A DNA stretch of 64,000 bases from the NCBI GenBank assembly GCA_965153355.1, contig OZ231126.1:53196001-53260000 (forward strand), given 5' to 3'. Under the pieces are notes generated by a model. The model did not search any database. It was not told the DNA's origin and worked only from the letters and a program-made list of their open reading frames with translations. Shown here piece by piece: positions 27,540 through 39,779 of the stretch. The position numbers were made by a program, and so were the translations under genes. Each line of letters starts with the position of its first letter. Position 1 is the first letter of the stretch. Source of the stretch: Flaccisagitta enflata. Taxonomy: Eukaryota > Chaetognatha > Sagittoidea > Aphragmophora.

Positions 27540-27980
27540 GAAAATGAGAGCGAAAGCAAAAGGAAGGGCAAAAGCGAGAGCAAGAGAGAGCAGGAGAGAA
27601 CACAAGTAAACACAAGAGCGGATGCGAAAGCAAATGCAAGAGCCAACGCGAGAAAAAATGCAAAAGCAATGGCGAGAGTTAACGCAAATGCGAGAGCAAA
27701 TATGAACGTGAGAGAAAACTCGAGCGCAACTGTGAGAGCAACCGCAAGAGCAAATGTGGAAGCGAACACAGGAGCAAACACGAGAGCAAACGCGGGAGCA
27801 AACGCGAGCGCACAGGTGAGAGTGAACACTAGAGTAAATGCAAGAGCAAACGCAAGAGCAAAAGCGAGAGCAATTACGAGAGCAAACGCGAGAGCAAACG
27901 CGATGTGAATGCAAGAGCAAACGCGAGAGCAAACGCCTGTGCGGATGCGGGAGCTGACGCGAAAACAAACGTGAGAGCAA
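27540..27980. repeat. GCGAGAGCAAAC minisatellite
   Basis: Degenerate 12-18-bp units. The Ala/Arg/Asn-rich frames are artefacts. Confidence 0.9.
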
Positions 27981-28109
27981 AAGCAAGAGGGAGAGAATGA
28001 GTCGATCAAAATTCGCGGTTCAAACAATCAGATAAACAGCAACAAGAGAACCTGACGACCAAGATAAAGACGATTACAAAGAAAGTGATAATGACAACAA
28101 AGAACAGCG

Positions 28110-28375
28110 GTGTATAAAGTTGAGTATTCCCCCTCCCCAGTGGGGGGGAACATATCAAAGAATTGGAGATGGGGAAGAAAATCAAAAGCTTGAAAGAAAG
28201 AAAAAAGAAATTTTTTGAAGATTTAATACTTTGAAAATACAATTACTACAACACAATTTAATACTATTTAAACCTAAAATATACTGTTTTATAGCTTTGG
28301 GGAAAAGGAAACATCGCAGGGAAGAAATCAAACACAGGAGGGGGGGAATCAAAAGCCGCTCAATTATATACACCC
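28110..28375. mobile_element. GGGGGAA-ATCAAA element fragment
   Basis: CCCCCTCCCCAGTGGGGGGG hairpin followed by repeated GGGGAAGAAAATCAAA. Related copies are at 35480-35740 and 49740-50100 (inverted). Confidence 0.6.
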
Positions 28376-28453
28376 CTGAAAAAGAAAGAACGACACATTC
28401 CTGCCGACTGTGGTGGATTTGTCTGTTGGTCTGTTCCTTTAGTTTGTGTTAAA

Positions 28454-28505
28454 ACAAGGCCAGATGCACGGCTACCCCAGTTATGTGCGGGTGGGCAGGG
28501 GCCAT
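28454..28505 (+). mobile_element. Truncated HINE-like 5' end
   Basis: AACAAGGCCAGATGCACGGC, then AGTTATGTGCGGGTGGGCAG and GGGCCATATTT; no 3' hairpin follows. Confidence 0.55.
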
Positions 28506-28713
28506 ATTTATTGTAAATGACAGTTGGCACAATTGTCGCTAAATCTGCCGCAAGCAAATTCCCATGGAAGTTAATGTGAATTCAAGGACTCTTTCCTCCA
28601 GAGCCGTGGATTGGTGAATGGAGGCAAACGCCTAATCTCATTTAGCAACACGCACAGGCGATAAAGAGAGAATGAGGACGGAAAAGACCTGGGTGAGACG
28701 GTGAATTGTTTTT

Positions 28714-28875
28714 AGTCGCGGACACGCGACTCTAGAACTTACCGTGTCGGTCGGTCGGTAGGACAGTGGGTAGGTCGGTCGGTCGGTAGGTCACATTTTT
28801 GATTTGCGAGTGGTTTTCGCATTACCGCTCCTGCCCAACCGTCCGCGACTGGATTGCCATGTATCCGGCCTTGTT
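28714..28875 (-). mobile_element. HINE-like element, AGTCGCGGAC class
   Basis: In reverse: AGTCGCGGACACGCGACT, GTCGGTCGGTCGGT core, CTCCTGCCCAACCGTCCGCG, then ACTGG and GGCCTTGTT. Both ends carry the GGAC variant. Confidence 0.8.
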
Positions 28876-29259
28876 TGCGTTCAAATCAATCGGGAACCAT
28901 CATTAGAGTGACCATGAAGTTTCCATAGAAATCTAAGGAAGAGGCAAAATTCCTATGAATCCGGCCTTATTTCACACATGCGGCAAAACTGCAAATTAAA
29001 GCGCACCGAGCGTCGATCAAATTTGATACTGTATAGTTTGTTTTCCAACCCGAAAATTGGTCTGTCAGTCCTTCAGTCCATCAGTCCGTCGGTAAATCCG
29101 TCCATCGGTCTGTCACATTTTTAGTGGCGTGCTAGGAAACTCTACATCCTGCTTTGTTGGTCCTTCAGTCCATCTGTCCATCACACTTTACTTTTTATGG
29201 GGTTTTGTGGTCTTCGGCGTCACAGCACCTTCCCAAATGATCATTTTTGCTTAGTTTTT

Positions 29260-29476
29260 AGTTGCGGACACGCAACTCTATAGGAGCCTTTGTCCGTCCA
29301 TCCGTCCGTCCGTCCGTCCGTCCGTCCGTCCGTCCGTCCGTCCGTCCGTCCGTCCGTCCGTCAGTCCGTCTGACTGTCAGTCCGTCCGTGAACACGAGTC
29401 GAAAAGTGTGAAAACGCGCATTTCCGCCCCTGCCCACCCGTCCGCAACTGGTATTGGCCGTGTATCCGACCTTTTT
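29260..29476 (-). mobile_element. HINE-like element, AGTTGCGGAC class, with (GTCC)n core
   Basis: In reverse: AGTTGCGGACACGCAACT, a pure (GTCC)n tract (29291-29360), CCACCCGTCCGCAACT, GTGTATCCGACCTTTTT. Confidence 0.8.
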
Positions 29477-29819
29477 ACCTGTTGTTAGGTATATCCCAAC
29501 GGAGCAAAGCTTCGTCCGGCGGTCAGTAAATCTGTCCCATATATCTGATTATAGACAAAGGCTAATAATAAGAAGAAAATGACTGAGAAATATTTAATGG
29601 CAACTGAATTCCGTATCGATCAAAGGCGAGCAAGGCAACAGAAAAAGAGAGATGAGGAAGAGGAAAGCTAATAATGGAATAATAAAAAGACCAAAGGTCA
29701 GCTAAAGAAAGAACTGAGCTTAATGCTCAATTCTTCACTACTGATTGTTAATTGGAGTGAAGGGGACGAAGTCCTGTAGAACACATTGGGACTTTTGTTT
29801 GTCCTGCTGGAAGATTGGA

Positions 29820-30290
29820 TGAGATGTTTGAGGCCTGATTTTGGGTCTAAATAGCCTGATTTGAGTTCTTAGTTGCCTGATTTAAGGTCTAAGATGCCTG
29901 ATTTGAGGTTTGAGAGGTTTCAGAAGCTTGTTTTGGAGCTTAGAGGCCTGATCTTGGGTCTAATTCAGGGTCGGAGGCCTGTTTGTAGGCTGGGAAGGGC
30001 TGATGTAGGTCTGATAGGCCTAGTTTGAGGTCTCAAAGATCTGATTTTGGGTTTGAAAGGCCAGATTTGGATCTGAGAGAACTGAATTAAGCACTGAAAT
30101 GCCTGAATTAGGGTCTGAGAGGCCTGATTTGAGGTCTGAGTGGCCTGATCAGAGGCTCAAAAGGCCTGATAAGGGGTCTGTCAAGGCCTGATTTTAGATC
30201 TGAAAGGCCTGATTGGGGTTCTAAGAGGCCTGGTTAGGATTCAGGAGGCCTAATTTGAGGTCTGGAAAGCCTGACTTGGGGTCATGTTCC
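29820..30290. repeat. GGCCTGATTTGAGGTCTGA minisatellite
   Basis: About 17 degenerate units of 26-30 bp. Ends about 600 bp before the transposon's right TIR. Confidence 0.85.
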
Positions 30291-30714
30291 AACAGTTGGC
30301 CTCAAAAATCGCAACTAGTCATCGATTGTGTACTGAAAATTGCAATATTTGCCCACTTTTAATGTTTTACATTTCTTTTTTTGCCTTTAGTAAGCAATAA
30401 CTTTTGAACGGTTGAACCAATATTCCCGCCAAAGGTACCAGTCGATTCGTCTGTAAAAACTCTTCATTTTGGTCACCAATTTTTTATATTTATCTTAAAA
30501 ATTGTATGAGATATGGCCTAAAACGTGATGGCATGTCATCAACGATTATTCTGAGGCAAATCTAGCATCATTTTTGCAGGCTTATTGTGCTCAAAAGTGC
30601 AATCTGAAGGTAGCGATCGACCTAAATCATCCTATTAAGTGTCTATAAGCGTGAATTGACCAAAAAATTCATGATAATCACGATATCTAAATTAGGTGTC
30701 CCCTTACTACTTTC

Positions 30715-30890
30715 AGCGCATCTGCTTCCACTGCATCTGCTTCCGTTTCCGCTTCTGCTTCCATTAAACTTTTAATTTCTGCTTCCACCTCTACAAAAAT
30801 TTTAAAAATCTGCTTGCGCTTCTACAAAGGTTCTGAAAAACTGCCAGTGGGAAAGTGCCGCTTCCACCCGCTTCCGCTTCCACATCACTA
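30715..30890. repeat. Right subterminal GCTTCC-rich region and TIR
   Basis: CTGCTTCCACTGCATCTGC, CCGTTTCCGCTTCTGC and similar motifs, ending in CGCTTCCACATCACTA, which is the inverse of the left TIR. Confidence 0.8.
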
Positions 30891-30898
30891 CCTAAGAG

Positions 30899-31236
30899 AC
30901 TGATATTTGAAAACTAATAAAAGGATGCTTTATTCCCCATGGGTGTTGATTGCCATGGAAACAAATATCCATATATTTACACTAAAGTATCAATATTTTG
31001 AGAAATTTTTGAGGGAACATTCTTTAAACAAAAATTTGCTAACACTTTCCCACAATACGTTCTGTAAGAATATTGCTTGTCTAGTGGTTGCTAGGAAGCA
31101 TCACAGGGCTGTCACACATAGTTACAGTCCCTAGCAACGGCTAAATGAGCAATACTCTTACAGAATAGATTGTGAGAAAGTTATAGCAAATTTTATTCTA
31201 ATTCCCCGTATTTCCAAGTCTAGACAACATATACTG
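30899..31236. mobile_element. Right half of the split foldback MITE
   Basis: Resumes exactly where the left half stops (GATATTTGAAAACTAATAAA, AAGGATGCTTTATT) and ends AGACAACATATACTG-TA. Confidence 0.85.
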
Positions 31237-31667
31237 TATGTAATTGTCACGCCTTTCAGATGTTCCAGGTGAAATTAACAGGGTGTCCAATAAATTTGGC
31301 AAAAACTTAATTGCACATAAACTATACTTCTAGGCGGCCCAGTAAGCTGGAATTTAGTATGTAGCCCCCCCACTAGTTCTATTAGATGTTAGAATGCAAA
31401 ATTTTTTATATGGACTCCCCTGGTTTGAAAGGCAAGGAATTATGCCCGCGACAAACTTTTCAATTTTGGGGAATTTTTACTAACAAAAGGTGGAAGAGGA
31501 TAGTCACTTACTAGTCATCTTTGACATCAAATTTGGTACCCAAATTTGGTCAATGAATAGGTGGGTATACATTACTGAAGCAGCACAATCCATCTCATTC
31601 AATATTGGATTAAGGCATTGAAAAAAAAGCTTAAAAACAACAGTCCTCGACTGTAGTCTATTTGGTG

Positions 31668-32004
31668 TCCGACCCGGCTACTCAGTCTGACCCGGCTACT
31701 CAGTCTGACCCGGCTACTCAGTCTGACCCGGCTACTCAGTCTGACCCGGCTACTCAGTCTGACCCGGCTACTCAGTCTGACCCGGCTACTCAGTCTGACC
31801 CGGCTACTCAGTCTGACCCGGCTACTCAGTCTGACCCGGCTACTCAGTCTGACCCGGCTACTCAGTCTGACCCGGCTACTCAGTCTGACCCGGCTACTCA
31901 GTCTGACCCGGCTACTCAGTCTGACCCGGCTACTCAGTCTGACCCGGCTACTCAGTCTGACCCGGCTACTCAGTCTGACCCGGCTACTCAGTCTGACCCG
32001 GCTA
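31668..32004. repeat. 18-bp minisatellite GACCCGGCTACTCAGTCT
   Basis: About 19 nearly identical head-to-tail units without spacers, followed by five more at 32231-32313 after an A/T-rich interruption. The SDPATQ frame is an artefact, and this is not a CRISPR array. Confidence 0.95.
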
Positions 32005-32029
32005 CCAATTGCATACCTTAAAGTCCAAA

Positions 32030-32560
32030 AAGAAAAAAAATATTAAAAAAAAATTTTTTTCAAAAAATAAAAAAATTTTCAAAAAGAAAAAAATTCAAAA
32101 AGAAAAAAAAATTTTTTTCAAAACAAAAATTTTTTTCAAAACAAATTTTTTTCAAAAAAAAAAAAATTCAAAACAAAAATTTTTTTCAAAAAAAAAAAAA
32201 TTTTTTTCAAAAAAATTTTTTTTTCAAAAAATGACCCGGCTACTCAGTCTGACCCGGCTACTCAGTCTGACCCAGCTACTCAGTCTGACCCTGCTACTCA
32301 GTCTGACCCGGCTAAAAGTCAAGAAAAAAATTTTCAAAAAAATTTTTTTTCAAAAAATAAAAATTCTTCAAAAAGAAAAAAAATTCAAAAAAAAATTTTT
32401 CAAAACAAAAATTTTTTCAAAAAAAAATTTTTCAAAACAAAAAGTTTTTTTCCAAAAAAAAATTAAAAAAAAAAATTGTTTTCAAAAAAAAATTTTTCAA
32501 AAAAAAAAAAAAAATTAAACAAAAAAAATTTCCAAAAAACAAAAAAAAAAATTTCAAGTC
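32030..32560. repeat. Poly(A)/TTTTTTC low-complexity tract
   Basis: Runs of A with TTTTTTTC interruptions and the second block of the 18-bp repeat. Confidence 0.9.
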
Positions 32561-33080
32561 CAGGATATAATGTTACTAGATACAGCATAAATACCCTTAT
32601 ATTTTCTTAACCAATACTCAGAATTTACTGAAATCTTGCAGGGGAGCTTTAATTGATGCAATGAACCTTCACAACAAGTTTGAACAACATTGGTGAACCT
32701 TTACTACCCTTCCCCTATGTAAATTGCACAAGTCTAGGAATTAATATTACTAGCAAAATACCCTTATATCTTCTAAACCAATACTCAGAATTAACTGAAA
32801 TCTTGCAGGGGAGCTTTAATTGATGCAATAAACCTTCACAACAAGTTTGAACAACATTGGTGAACCTTTACTACCCTTCCCCTATATAAATTGCACAAGT
32901 CCAGGAATTAATATTACTACAAATATAATAGGCAAAGGGTATTAAATATTTATGAATGTTGTTGAAAGTTGGTACACAGGTTAGTAATGCCCTCAAAATA
33001 ACACTGACCAAGTTTCATCAACATCTGAGTTGAGGTTCTAAAGTTTTTAAGGGTTGACACAACAAACAGACGGCTTACTA

Positions 33081-35202
33081 CAGTACGAGAATCGAAGAAT
33101 TGACCAACTCCAGGGAAGCGATATCTGCCAAACCGCTAGGAATCAAACTAAAATTTATTACCCCATTATCCACCTATAGGTCCTCTATATTGCATAAGGT
33201 TTTGGAGCGAATCCGAGAATTTCATTTTTTTTTTTACAAAAAATTTTTTTTCAGTTTTTTGCTGATTTTAATCACAAAAATTACACACGAAAAAAATTCT
33301 TTCATATATATATTAGTAAGACACATTTACATGAAATTCATTTTTTGTTGGAGATTTTCCGCCCATTTTTGGGGCAACGGCACCCAAAACTCAAAAAACA
33401 CAAAAAGTGGAATATCTCCTCAGGTTTTCAATAAAATCTTCTGATTTTTGGTGTGGTAGTAGTTTTTGGACTCACTAATAAGTGTGCAAAATTTCAGTTC
33501 TTCAAAAAAAATTTTGACTCAGTTATGAAATTTTGAAATTTTCACAAAATGCAATGTAAGAGGTTTTGCCCTCCAAAATTTTTTTCTGAAATGAAAAATT
33601 TTGCCAATTGTTATTTTTTGACAAAGTTAATTATAAATTGTGAGTTTCTGAAAAAAAATTTTAACTAGCCCTCTTAGAAAAAATTTTTTTCTCTCAAAAA
33701 TCGTGAAAATGACCCCTTTTTTAAAGTTGAATAAAAACTGTTCCTGTCATCCGATCATCTTCATTTTTGGTGGAGTTGTTACCTATTATCTACCCTAACT
33801 TCACCTAAAATTTGAGCTCACTGCGCCAAACGGTTAAGGATAAATTGACGTTCAAAGTTACTTTGTCAGAGCAAAATCAGAAAAATTGGCATTTTGGCCA
33901 TTTTTGAGCTTGCATAAAATTTCATTTTTTCTTCCAGAGACCTCCATTTTGGCTGAAGTTACTCAAGTTTAAGCATATATTCATATTCCAAAATTTCACA
34001 CTTGTCAGCCAAGCCGTTTTAGGGATATGATCGTCCAAAGTTTTAAAAAACGCCAATTTTTCAACAAAAATAACAATGAAAATTTTTCCAAAAAATTTGA
34101 AAAAAAAGTTGTCCTCAAGGTTTTGAATCTGGGTGAATAAGATAATTCCCAATTGTGTTGAACCCACTTTTGGAAACCATTTTATAAAATTTTTGCTAAT
34201 TTTTTTCCCTAAGATTTGGTTGAAAAATTGGCGTTTTTTAAAACTTTGGACTATCATATCCCTAAAATGGCTTGGCTGACAAGTGTGAAATTTTGGAATA
34301 TGAATATATGCTTAAACCCAAGTAACTTCAGCAAAAATGAAGGTCTCTGGAAGAAAAAATGAAATTTTATGCAAGCTCAAAAATGGCCAAAATGCCAATT
34401 TTGCTGATTTTGCTCTGACAAAGTAACTTTGAACATCAATATCTCCACAACCGTTTGGCGCAGTGAGCTCAAATTTTAGGTGAAGTTAGGGTAGATAATA
34501 GGTAACAACTCCACCAAAAATGAAGATGATCAGATGACAGGAACAGTTTTTATTTAACTTCAAAAAAGGGGTCATTTTCACGATTTTTGAGAAAAAAATT
34601 TTTTTTCTAAGAGGGCTAGTTAAAAATTTTTTTCAGAAACTCTTAATTTATAATTAACTATGTCAAAAAATAACAATCGGCAAAATTTTTTATTTTAAAA
34701 AAAAATTTTGGAGGGTAAAACCTCTTACATTGCATTTTTTGAATATTTCAAAATTTCATGAATGTGTCAAAATTTTTTTTGAAGAACTGAAATTTTGCAC
34801 ACTTATTAGTGAGTCCAAAAACTACTACCACACCAAAAATCAGAAGATTTTATTGAAAACCTGAGGAGATATTCCACTTTTTGTGTTTTTTGAGTTTTGG
34901 GTGCCGTAGCCCCAAAAATGGGCGGAAAATCTCCAACAAAAAATGAATTTTATGTAAATGTGTCTTACTAATATACATATGAAAGAATTTTTTTTGTGTG
35001 TAATTTTTGTGGGTAAAATCAGAAAAAAAAACTGAAAAAAATTTTTTTGTAAAAAAAATGAAATTCTCGGATTCGCTCCAAAACCTTATGCAATATAGAG
35101 GACCTATAGGTGCATAATAGGGTAAAAAATTTTAGATTGATTACTAGCGGTTTGGCAGATATCGCTTCCCTGGAGTTGGTCAATTCTTCGATTCTCGTAC
35201 TG
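33081..35202. mobile_element. 2,122-bp near-perfect palindromic (foldback) element
   Basis: TA-CAGTACGAGAATCGAAGAAT at the left and its complement ATTCTTCGATTCTCGTACTG-TA at the right. The arms stay aligned for about 1 kb each, to a centre near 34080-34200. No coding capacity. Confidence 0.85.
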
Positions 35203-35479
35203 TACACGATCAGTGCTATGTTATAGTCCTCGACGTAAACTGAACGTCGAGGACAAAAACCCGCTAGAATCATTTGAACTTGAGGATAAATTGTACATTG
35301 TCAATGAAAGCAAATTTTCTCAAGATAACTTCAAGTGAACCTTACCTGCCCTGTATTGATCTTTTTTATCGATTTTTGCTGTTGGTTAAAGGACAAATAT
35401 CTAAAACTACTCAATCATTATGGCTGATTATTATTTCAATGAAAACAATCAGTTCAGATTAGCTCAGGCCTGTATATTC

Positions 35480-35740
35480 TTGCATATTCCCCCCCCCCCG
35501 GCAGGGGGGGAATGAAATCAAAGGATTTGAAAAAAGGGAAGGAAATCAAAGGGTGGAAAAATGAAAAAATGAAAAATATAGAAGATTTTACACTTTTGAC
35601 AGTACTAAAATATAATATTTAGTTACTACAACACTATTTTAAACTATTTAAAACAAAATATTACTATACAGGGGGTATATGGGGAAGAAAATCAACTGTA
35701 CTTTGACCTCGCGGGGAAGAAAATCAAACGATTGAGCCAA
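35480..35740. mobile_element. GGGGGAA-ATCAAA element fragment
   Basis: CCCCCCCCCCGGCAGGGGGG hairpin, then AATGAAATCAAAGG and GGGGAAGAAAATCAA. Confidence 0.6.
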
Positions 35741-35908
35741 ATTTATTGGACACCCTGTTATCAACAGTTAGACATACAAAACCAAATCAAGAATAACAAG
35801 AGCAAACAATTGCAACATTTCATCGCATGAAAATCAAAAGAGGTCAAATTGTCCAGTTTAAATGGTGTCGGAGCAAATCAACCTCTGAAGATTGCTTTCC
35901 AGACTTAC

Positions 35909-36085
35909 CCTTGGAGGAAGAGGTGACTGCTGACGAAAACTCATCCAACTTATAAACGATGGCTTCTTTTAGGAACAAGGGTATTGTGCCAGCATACAGG
36001 TAGAACTTAGAAGAGTCCCAGGAAGCTACAAGCACGATGGGAGGAAAAACATCCAGCGATGGGCACACAACTTGAACCACATTGC
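35909..36085 (-). CDS. Penultimate exon of the unrecognised host gene
   Basis: Acceptor CATTTCAAG, donor CCAAGG|GTAAGT; 177 nt, phase 1 at both ends. Reads GNVVQVVCPSLDVFPPIVLV, then ASWDSSKFYLYAGTIPLF, then a Ser-rich end. Alternating hydrophobic strands (VVQVV, IVLVASW, KFYLYAG) suggest beta structure, perhaps a propeller blade. Symmetric phase-1 exons are typical of extracellular modules. The family is not recognised. It joins in phase with 40169-40471 upstream. Confidence 0.6.
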
Positions 36086-36249
36086 CTTGAAATGAAAAGA
36101 TTTTGCAACACCTCGATTGATACAATTCACAGCGCAGACGGAAAAGAATTGGACAATTTTTACAGATTTTACAGTCATTTTAAGTTTTTTTGGACGATTG
36201 TCCTAAGTTGTCCTAAAAAACTTAAAATAGCCATAAAACCTATGAAAAC

Positions 36250-36700
36250 CATCCGATTGTAATTGTAATAATATAAAATTTTCTGCTAAATCTGATAGTA
36301 CAGATTAGAACACCCTGAAATGACTTCATCGACTTCATCTTCATCGACTTTCAGGAATTATCATTTTACACAGCTAAATACGAAATGTGCAACAAAAAGT
36401 ATCTAACAAAAAACTTTAGGAAAACGTTTTTGAAAAATAAACTTAACATAAAAAAGTAAAATAAAACATTCAAAAGTTACTCATTTCTGTATAGTATATG
36501 CTTCCACTCATATACTTACATATCCAATTTTAGGTACAACCTAAATTCAGTGGTTATTGAAATTCAAAACCTTTGGATAAGTAATTTTTATGCCGAAAAC
36601 AAGACTTTTGTCTTATCTCTCAAACAATTATGATTTTTCATTGTAGCTATTAGGTTAGGGGACTTCTGGCATTGACAGGGATAGTCAATTCAGCAAAGGT
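36250..36700. other. Intronic sequence, nothing recognised
   Basis: AT-rich, with no element ends or coding signal seen. Confidence 0.4.
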
Positions 36701-36997
36701 TAAATCTGATTAAAAAACAGGAACTATGGGGATCCGACTATGTTTAAGGAATCAAATTTACCAAAACCAACTTAGATACCAAAAATTAAATTTGAGAAAT
36801 GAAATTCAAGTAACGAAAATCTATCCTCTAGTTTTTGTCGGGTTTGCACAAAATGTAATTGCACGAAATGTAAATTTGTGTCAGTTTTGGTCCCCACATA
36901 ATCTACTATCAAGATCAAAAGTTTGTCACCTTTTTGAGATAAAGTCAAGTTATTCAACAAATGATGAAAATTCAATGTAAAATATACATTAAATACT

Positions 36998-37180
36998 TGG
37001 TGTCACCCCCCTGCACATCAACAACTGCCTTCATACGCCTTAGCATGCTTTTGTAGAGAAACTTAAGGAAGAATGGCTCAATCTTTCTCCACACCCTCAA
37101 TGTGAACATTTTCAGTTCTGCTTTGGACATTGCTCGCTCTTTGATCTGTAGAACTCTAAAGAGCCACAATTGCTCTCTTA
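36998..37180 (-). pseudogene. C-terminal remnant of a Tc1/mariner transposase
   Basis: The minus strand reads RVWRKIEPFFLKFLYKSMLR, then RMKAVVDVQGGDTKY and a stop codon close behind. Known: Tc1-like transposases end with a W..I....L..SM.RR..AV..A.GG.T.Y pattern. The rest of the enzyme and its catalytic residues are not visible. Confidence 0.65.
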
Positions 37181-37239
37181 TCAACATAAGAAATCTGATA
37201 AGTACCACTCCTGGTATGAATAATGAAAAAAAATCAGGA

Positions 37240-38640
37240 ATGATACTTAAACTAATTTAAAAATTATATGTAATGCTACCTGTTTGGCAAAAAAAAACAA
37301 CACAACTTAATGTGTTTTTTTCTGCAATTTTCAACCAAAGAAGCAATGTTGTATCGCGTGTCAATTCTAAACGCCTCAACATGAATGCGATTTGCGGCAA
37401 TCAATCGGAAATTTGCTTTAGTTTCTGAATCTCACAGATTTCTTATAAATAGAATAATTAGAAGTAGAGACATTGCTTGATAAGGGAGGTGACATATGAT
37501 CTAGATAGTAACAGTTGTGTCGATCTTGCCTATGACATGCTTCTTTTGAGCGCGCGATTTTCTTGCCAGTTTAGTTAACTTACTATATGATAAGTTTTTA
37601 TTAAAAATATTCCTTCCTAGTACTGATCTGGAACAACAGCTACATCAATAAGCTTTTTCAACCGTCATGCACGGGAAAAATATCTTTGATCAACAATGTA
37701 TGTGGAGAAAAGAATTGGATTAGGAAGTCGTTTTACTGAAAACTGAGTGATAAAATTCTTAAGAAGGTCCCACGGAAAACTCTTAATAGGAAGCGAACCT
37801 GAGCTCTTGTCAAAGCGCTCAAAACCTGAAGTCAGCTTTTGCGTTTTTTTTTCTGCGTGGAGCATAAGCTACATATCAACAAATTATTGTTTTCTTTTAA
37901 CGATATAAGTGAATTTATGCCCAAAAACACTTATAAACATGTTTTTCGAGGGAACAGAGGGCGTAGAGCAGAAAAAAATCTGGAAAAAATCCATACATTT
38001 GAACCATAGGAATATCATAACATGAACAGAACTTTGATACCACAGAACTGCTATTAATAATCGAGGTCCCCTCGAGTTTCAGATATATTTTGTAGAACAG
38101 GCTATGTGCTGTCTGAAACTGTTTTTGATAAAGATTTTCTCCGATACTAACTTAGTCTAATCATCCTATGTTTATGGGGAGATTAAGCATAAAATTGTAG
38201 CTTCTGTTTTCAACTGCAGAAAAGGTGATAGTGCGGCAAACGATAATTTCTAAACAGTTATTGTTAAAACATTATAGTCTAGTATGTACAAAAATTGACC
38301 CTGGCTTGTATTTTCTTCTACAAATTGCATAATACATAGCTTATGGAGAAATTCCCAATGAAAATCATATTTGACAAGGTACAAAATTTTGGATTCCCCT
38401 TACTACTCTTAATCTGCTTCCAAACAAATTTTTTTTTCATTTCCAAGAACATGGCTTCCTTCCTACGTGTCTTTGGAAGAGGGCCATGTTTTTTTAATTT
38501 TTCATTCTCTATGCAAATTAAGAGTTTTCCGTAGGGCCTTATCTTGTGATAAAAGAGAATTTTCTTCAGAAAATGTCTTATTTTTCGTTGCATATTGATA
38601 CATTTCACAACGTTTAAGTCATCCCTATGATATTTACACA
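37240..38640. other. Intronic AT-rich sequence
   Basis: Two diverged inverted segments share AGTTTTCCGTAGGGCC / GGTCCCACGGAAAACTCTTA and GAAGCGAACC-like phrases, so this is probably a decayed repeat. No exon is supported. Confidence 0.4.
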
Positions 38641-38655
38641 TATATTGCACACTTC

Positions 38656-39693
38656 AAAAAATCTGAACAGTATCTGGGTCCGCGACGGAGGGGGGTTAAA
38701 GATCACCAATTCCATAAGATCGCTATGACCAAAAGATCGCTAACCCTGTAAGTTCCCTAAAACTATAAGTCTTTACATTTAAAGCCTCCATACAAAGTTT
38801 CATGCAAATCCGTTGAAAAATAGCAAAGTTATGCACATTTTTCACTCTTAGGCTAGTAGGGTGGTTGGGTGGTAGGCTGGTTTGGTTTAATAGTGTGCAT
38901 ATGTTGAGTTCTTCCATTTAGAGACCCCATGCCAAGTTTCAACCAAATTGGTTGAAAAATGTCCAATTTATGCAAGTTTTTCACTTTTAGGCCGGTAAGC
39001 TGGTTGGGTGGTAGGACGGTTTGGCCGGTTATCATGCTCAAACATAAATAAATCACATTCATGTGTTGAGTCCTTCCATTTAGAGACTCCATACTAAATT
39101 TTAACCAAATTGGTTGAAAAATGCCAAAGTTATACGCATTTTTCACTTTTAGGCTGGTAGGCTGGTTGGGTGGTAGGCTGGTTTGACAGGATAAATAGTG
39201 TGCATATGTTGAGTTCTTCCATTTAGAGACTCCATACCAAGTTTCAACCAAATCAGTTGAAAAATGACAAAGTTATGCAAGTTTTTCACTTTTAGGCGGG
39301 TTGGCTGGTTGGGTGGTAGGTCGGTTTGGCCGGTTAGCATGCTCAAATGCATATAAATCATATACATATGTTGAGGCCTTCCATTTAGAGACTCCATACC
39401 AAATTTCAGCTAAATTGGTTGAAAAATGCCAAAGTTATGCACGTTTTTCACTTTTAGGCCGGTAGGCTGGTTGGGCCGGTTGGGTTGGTCGGATCACAAA
39501 AATCGGATAGGATGTAAAGCGCCTTACCCTAGTACAACTTCCCACCAAATATGAACCAAATCGGTCAAAGCATAAAAAAGTTATCCATTTTTTAAAATCC
39601 GGGACGACGACGACAACGACGACAACGACAACGACGACGACACCCACCCGCCTTGAATTATAGTCCGCGTCGGAATGATATTCCGTCGCGGAC
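38656..39693 (+). mobile_element. HINE-like element, CCGCGACGGA class, with 165-bp tandem core
   Basis: 5' AAAAATCTGAACAGTATCTG and GGTCCGCGACGGAG; 3' hairpin GTCCGCGTCGGAAT...ATTCCGTCGCGGAC then AAAAA. The core has about five ~160-bp units (GAGACTCCATACCAAGTTTC and TTAGGCTGGTAGGCTGG). A second copy lies at 48656-49663. Confidence 0.8.
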
Positions 39694-39779
39694 AAAAAAC
39701 TATTTGATAGATTTTTCTTTCGAGTGAAAAACTGGCTGCGGCAGTGAAAATCGCGAATTTCCGGTGACCGTGTCCTATC

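Larger units (their letters stand above)
31626..35254 (+). mobile_element. HINE-like element, CAGTCCTCGAC class
   Basis: 5' AAAGCTT then ACAGTCCTCGACTGT; 3' hairpin GTCCTCGACG/CGTCGAGGAC then AAAAA. The 5' CCTCGAC and the 3' GTCGAGG pair. Core: 18-bp minisatellite, A/T-rich runs, two ~155-bp repeats (32580-32900), and an inserted palindrome. Confidence 0.7.
31278..35758. mobile_element. Mariner-like element, non-autonomous, with nested insertions
   Basis: TA-ACAGGGTGTCCAATAAATTT at the left, AAATTTATTGGACACCCTGT-TA at the right; the inverted ends are about 23 bp. No transposase is visible. Most of its 4.48 kb is the nested element 31626-35254. Confidence 0.8.

Noticed and set aside
27427-28027. 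Ala/Arg/Asn-rich and Leu/Cys-rich open frames
   Set aside because: Both strands of a degenerate GCGAGAGCAAAC minisatellite.
31668-32004. CRISPR-like array
   Set aside because: Units are contiguous with no unique spacers, there are no cas genes, and the window is eukaryotic.
31662-32021. Repeat protein of (SDPATQ)n
   Set aside because: Artefact of an 18-bp minisatellite. No start context, splice sites or family, and it lies inside a mobile element.
38318-38650. 110-residue minus-strand frame with Lys-rich sequence
   Set aside because: Overlaps a diverged inverted repeat shared with 37740-37810; no splice context.
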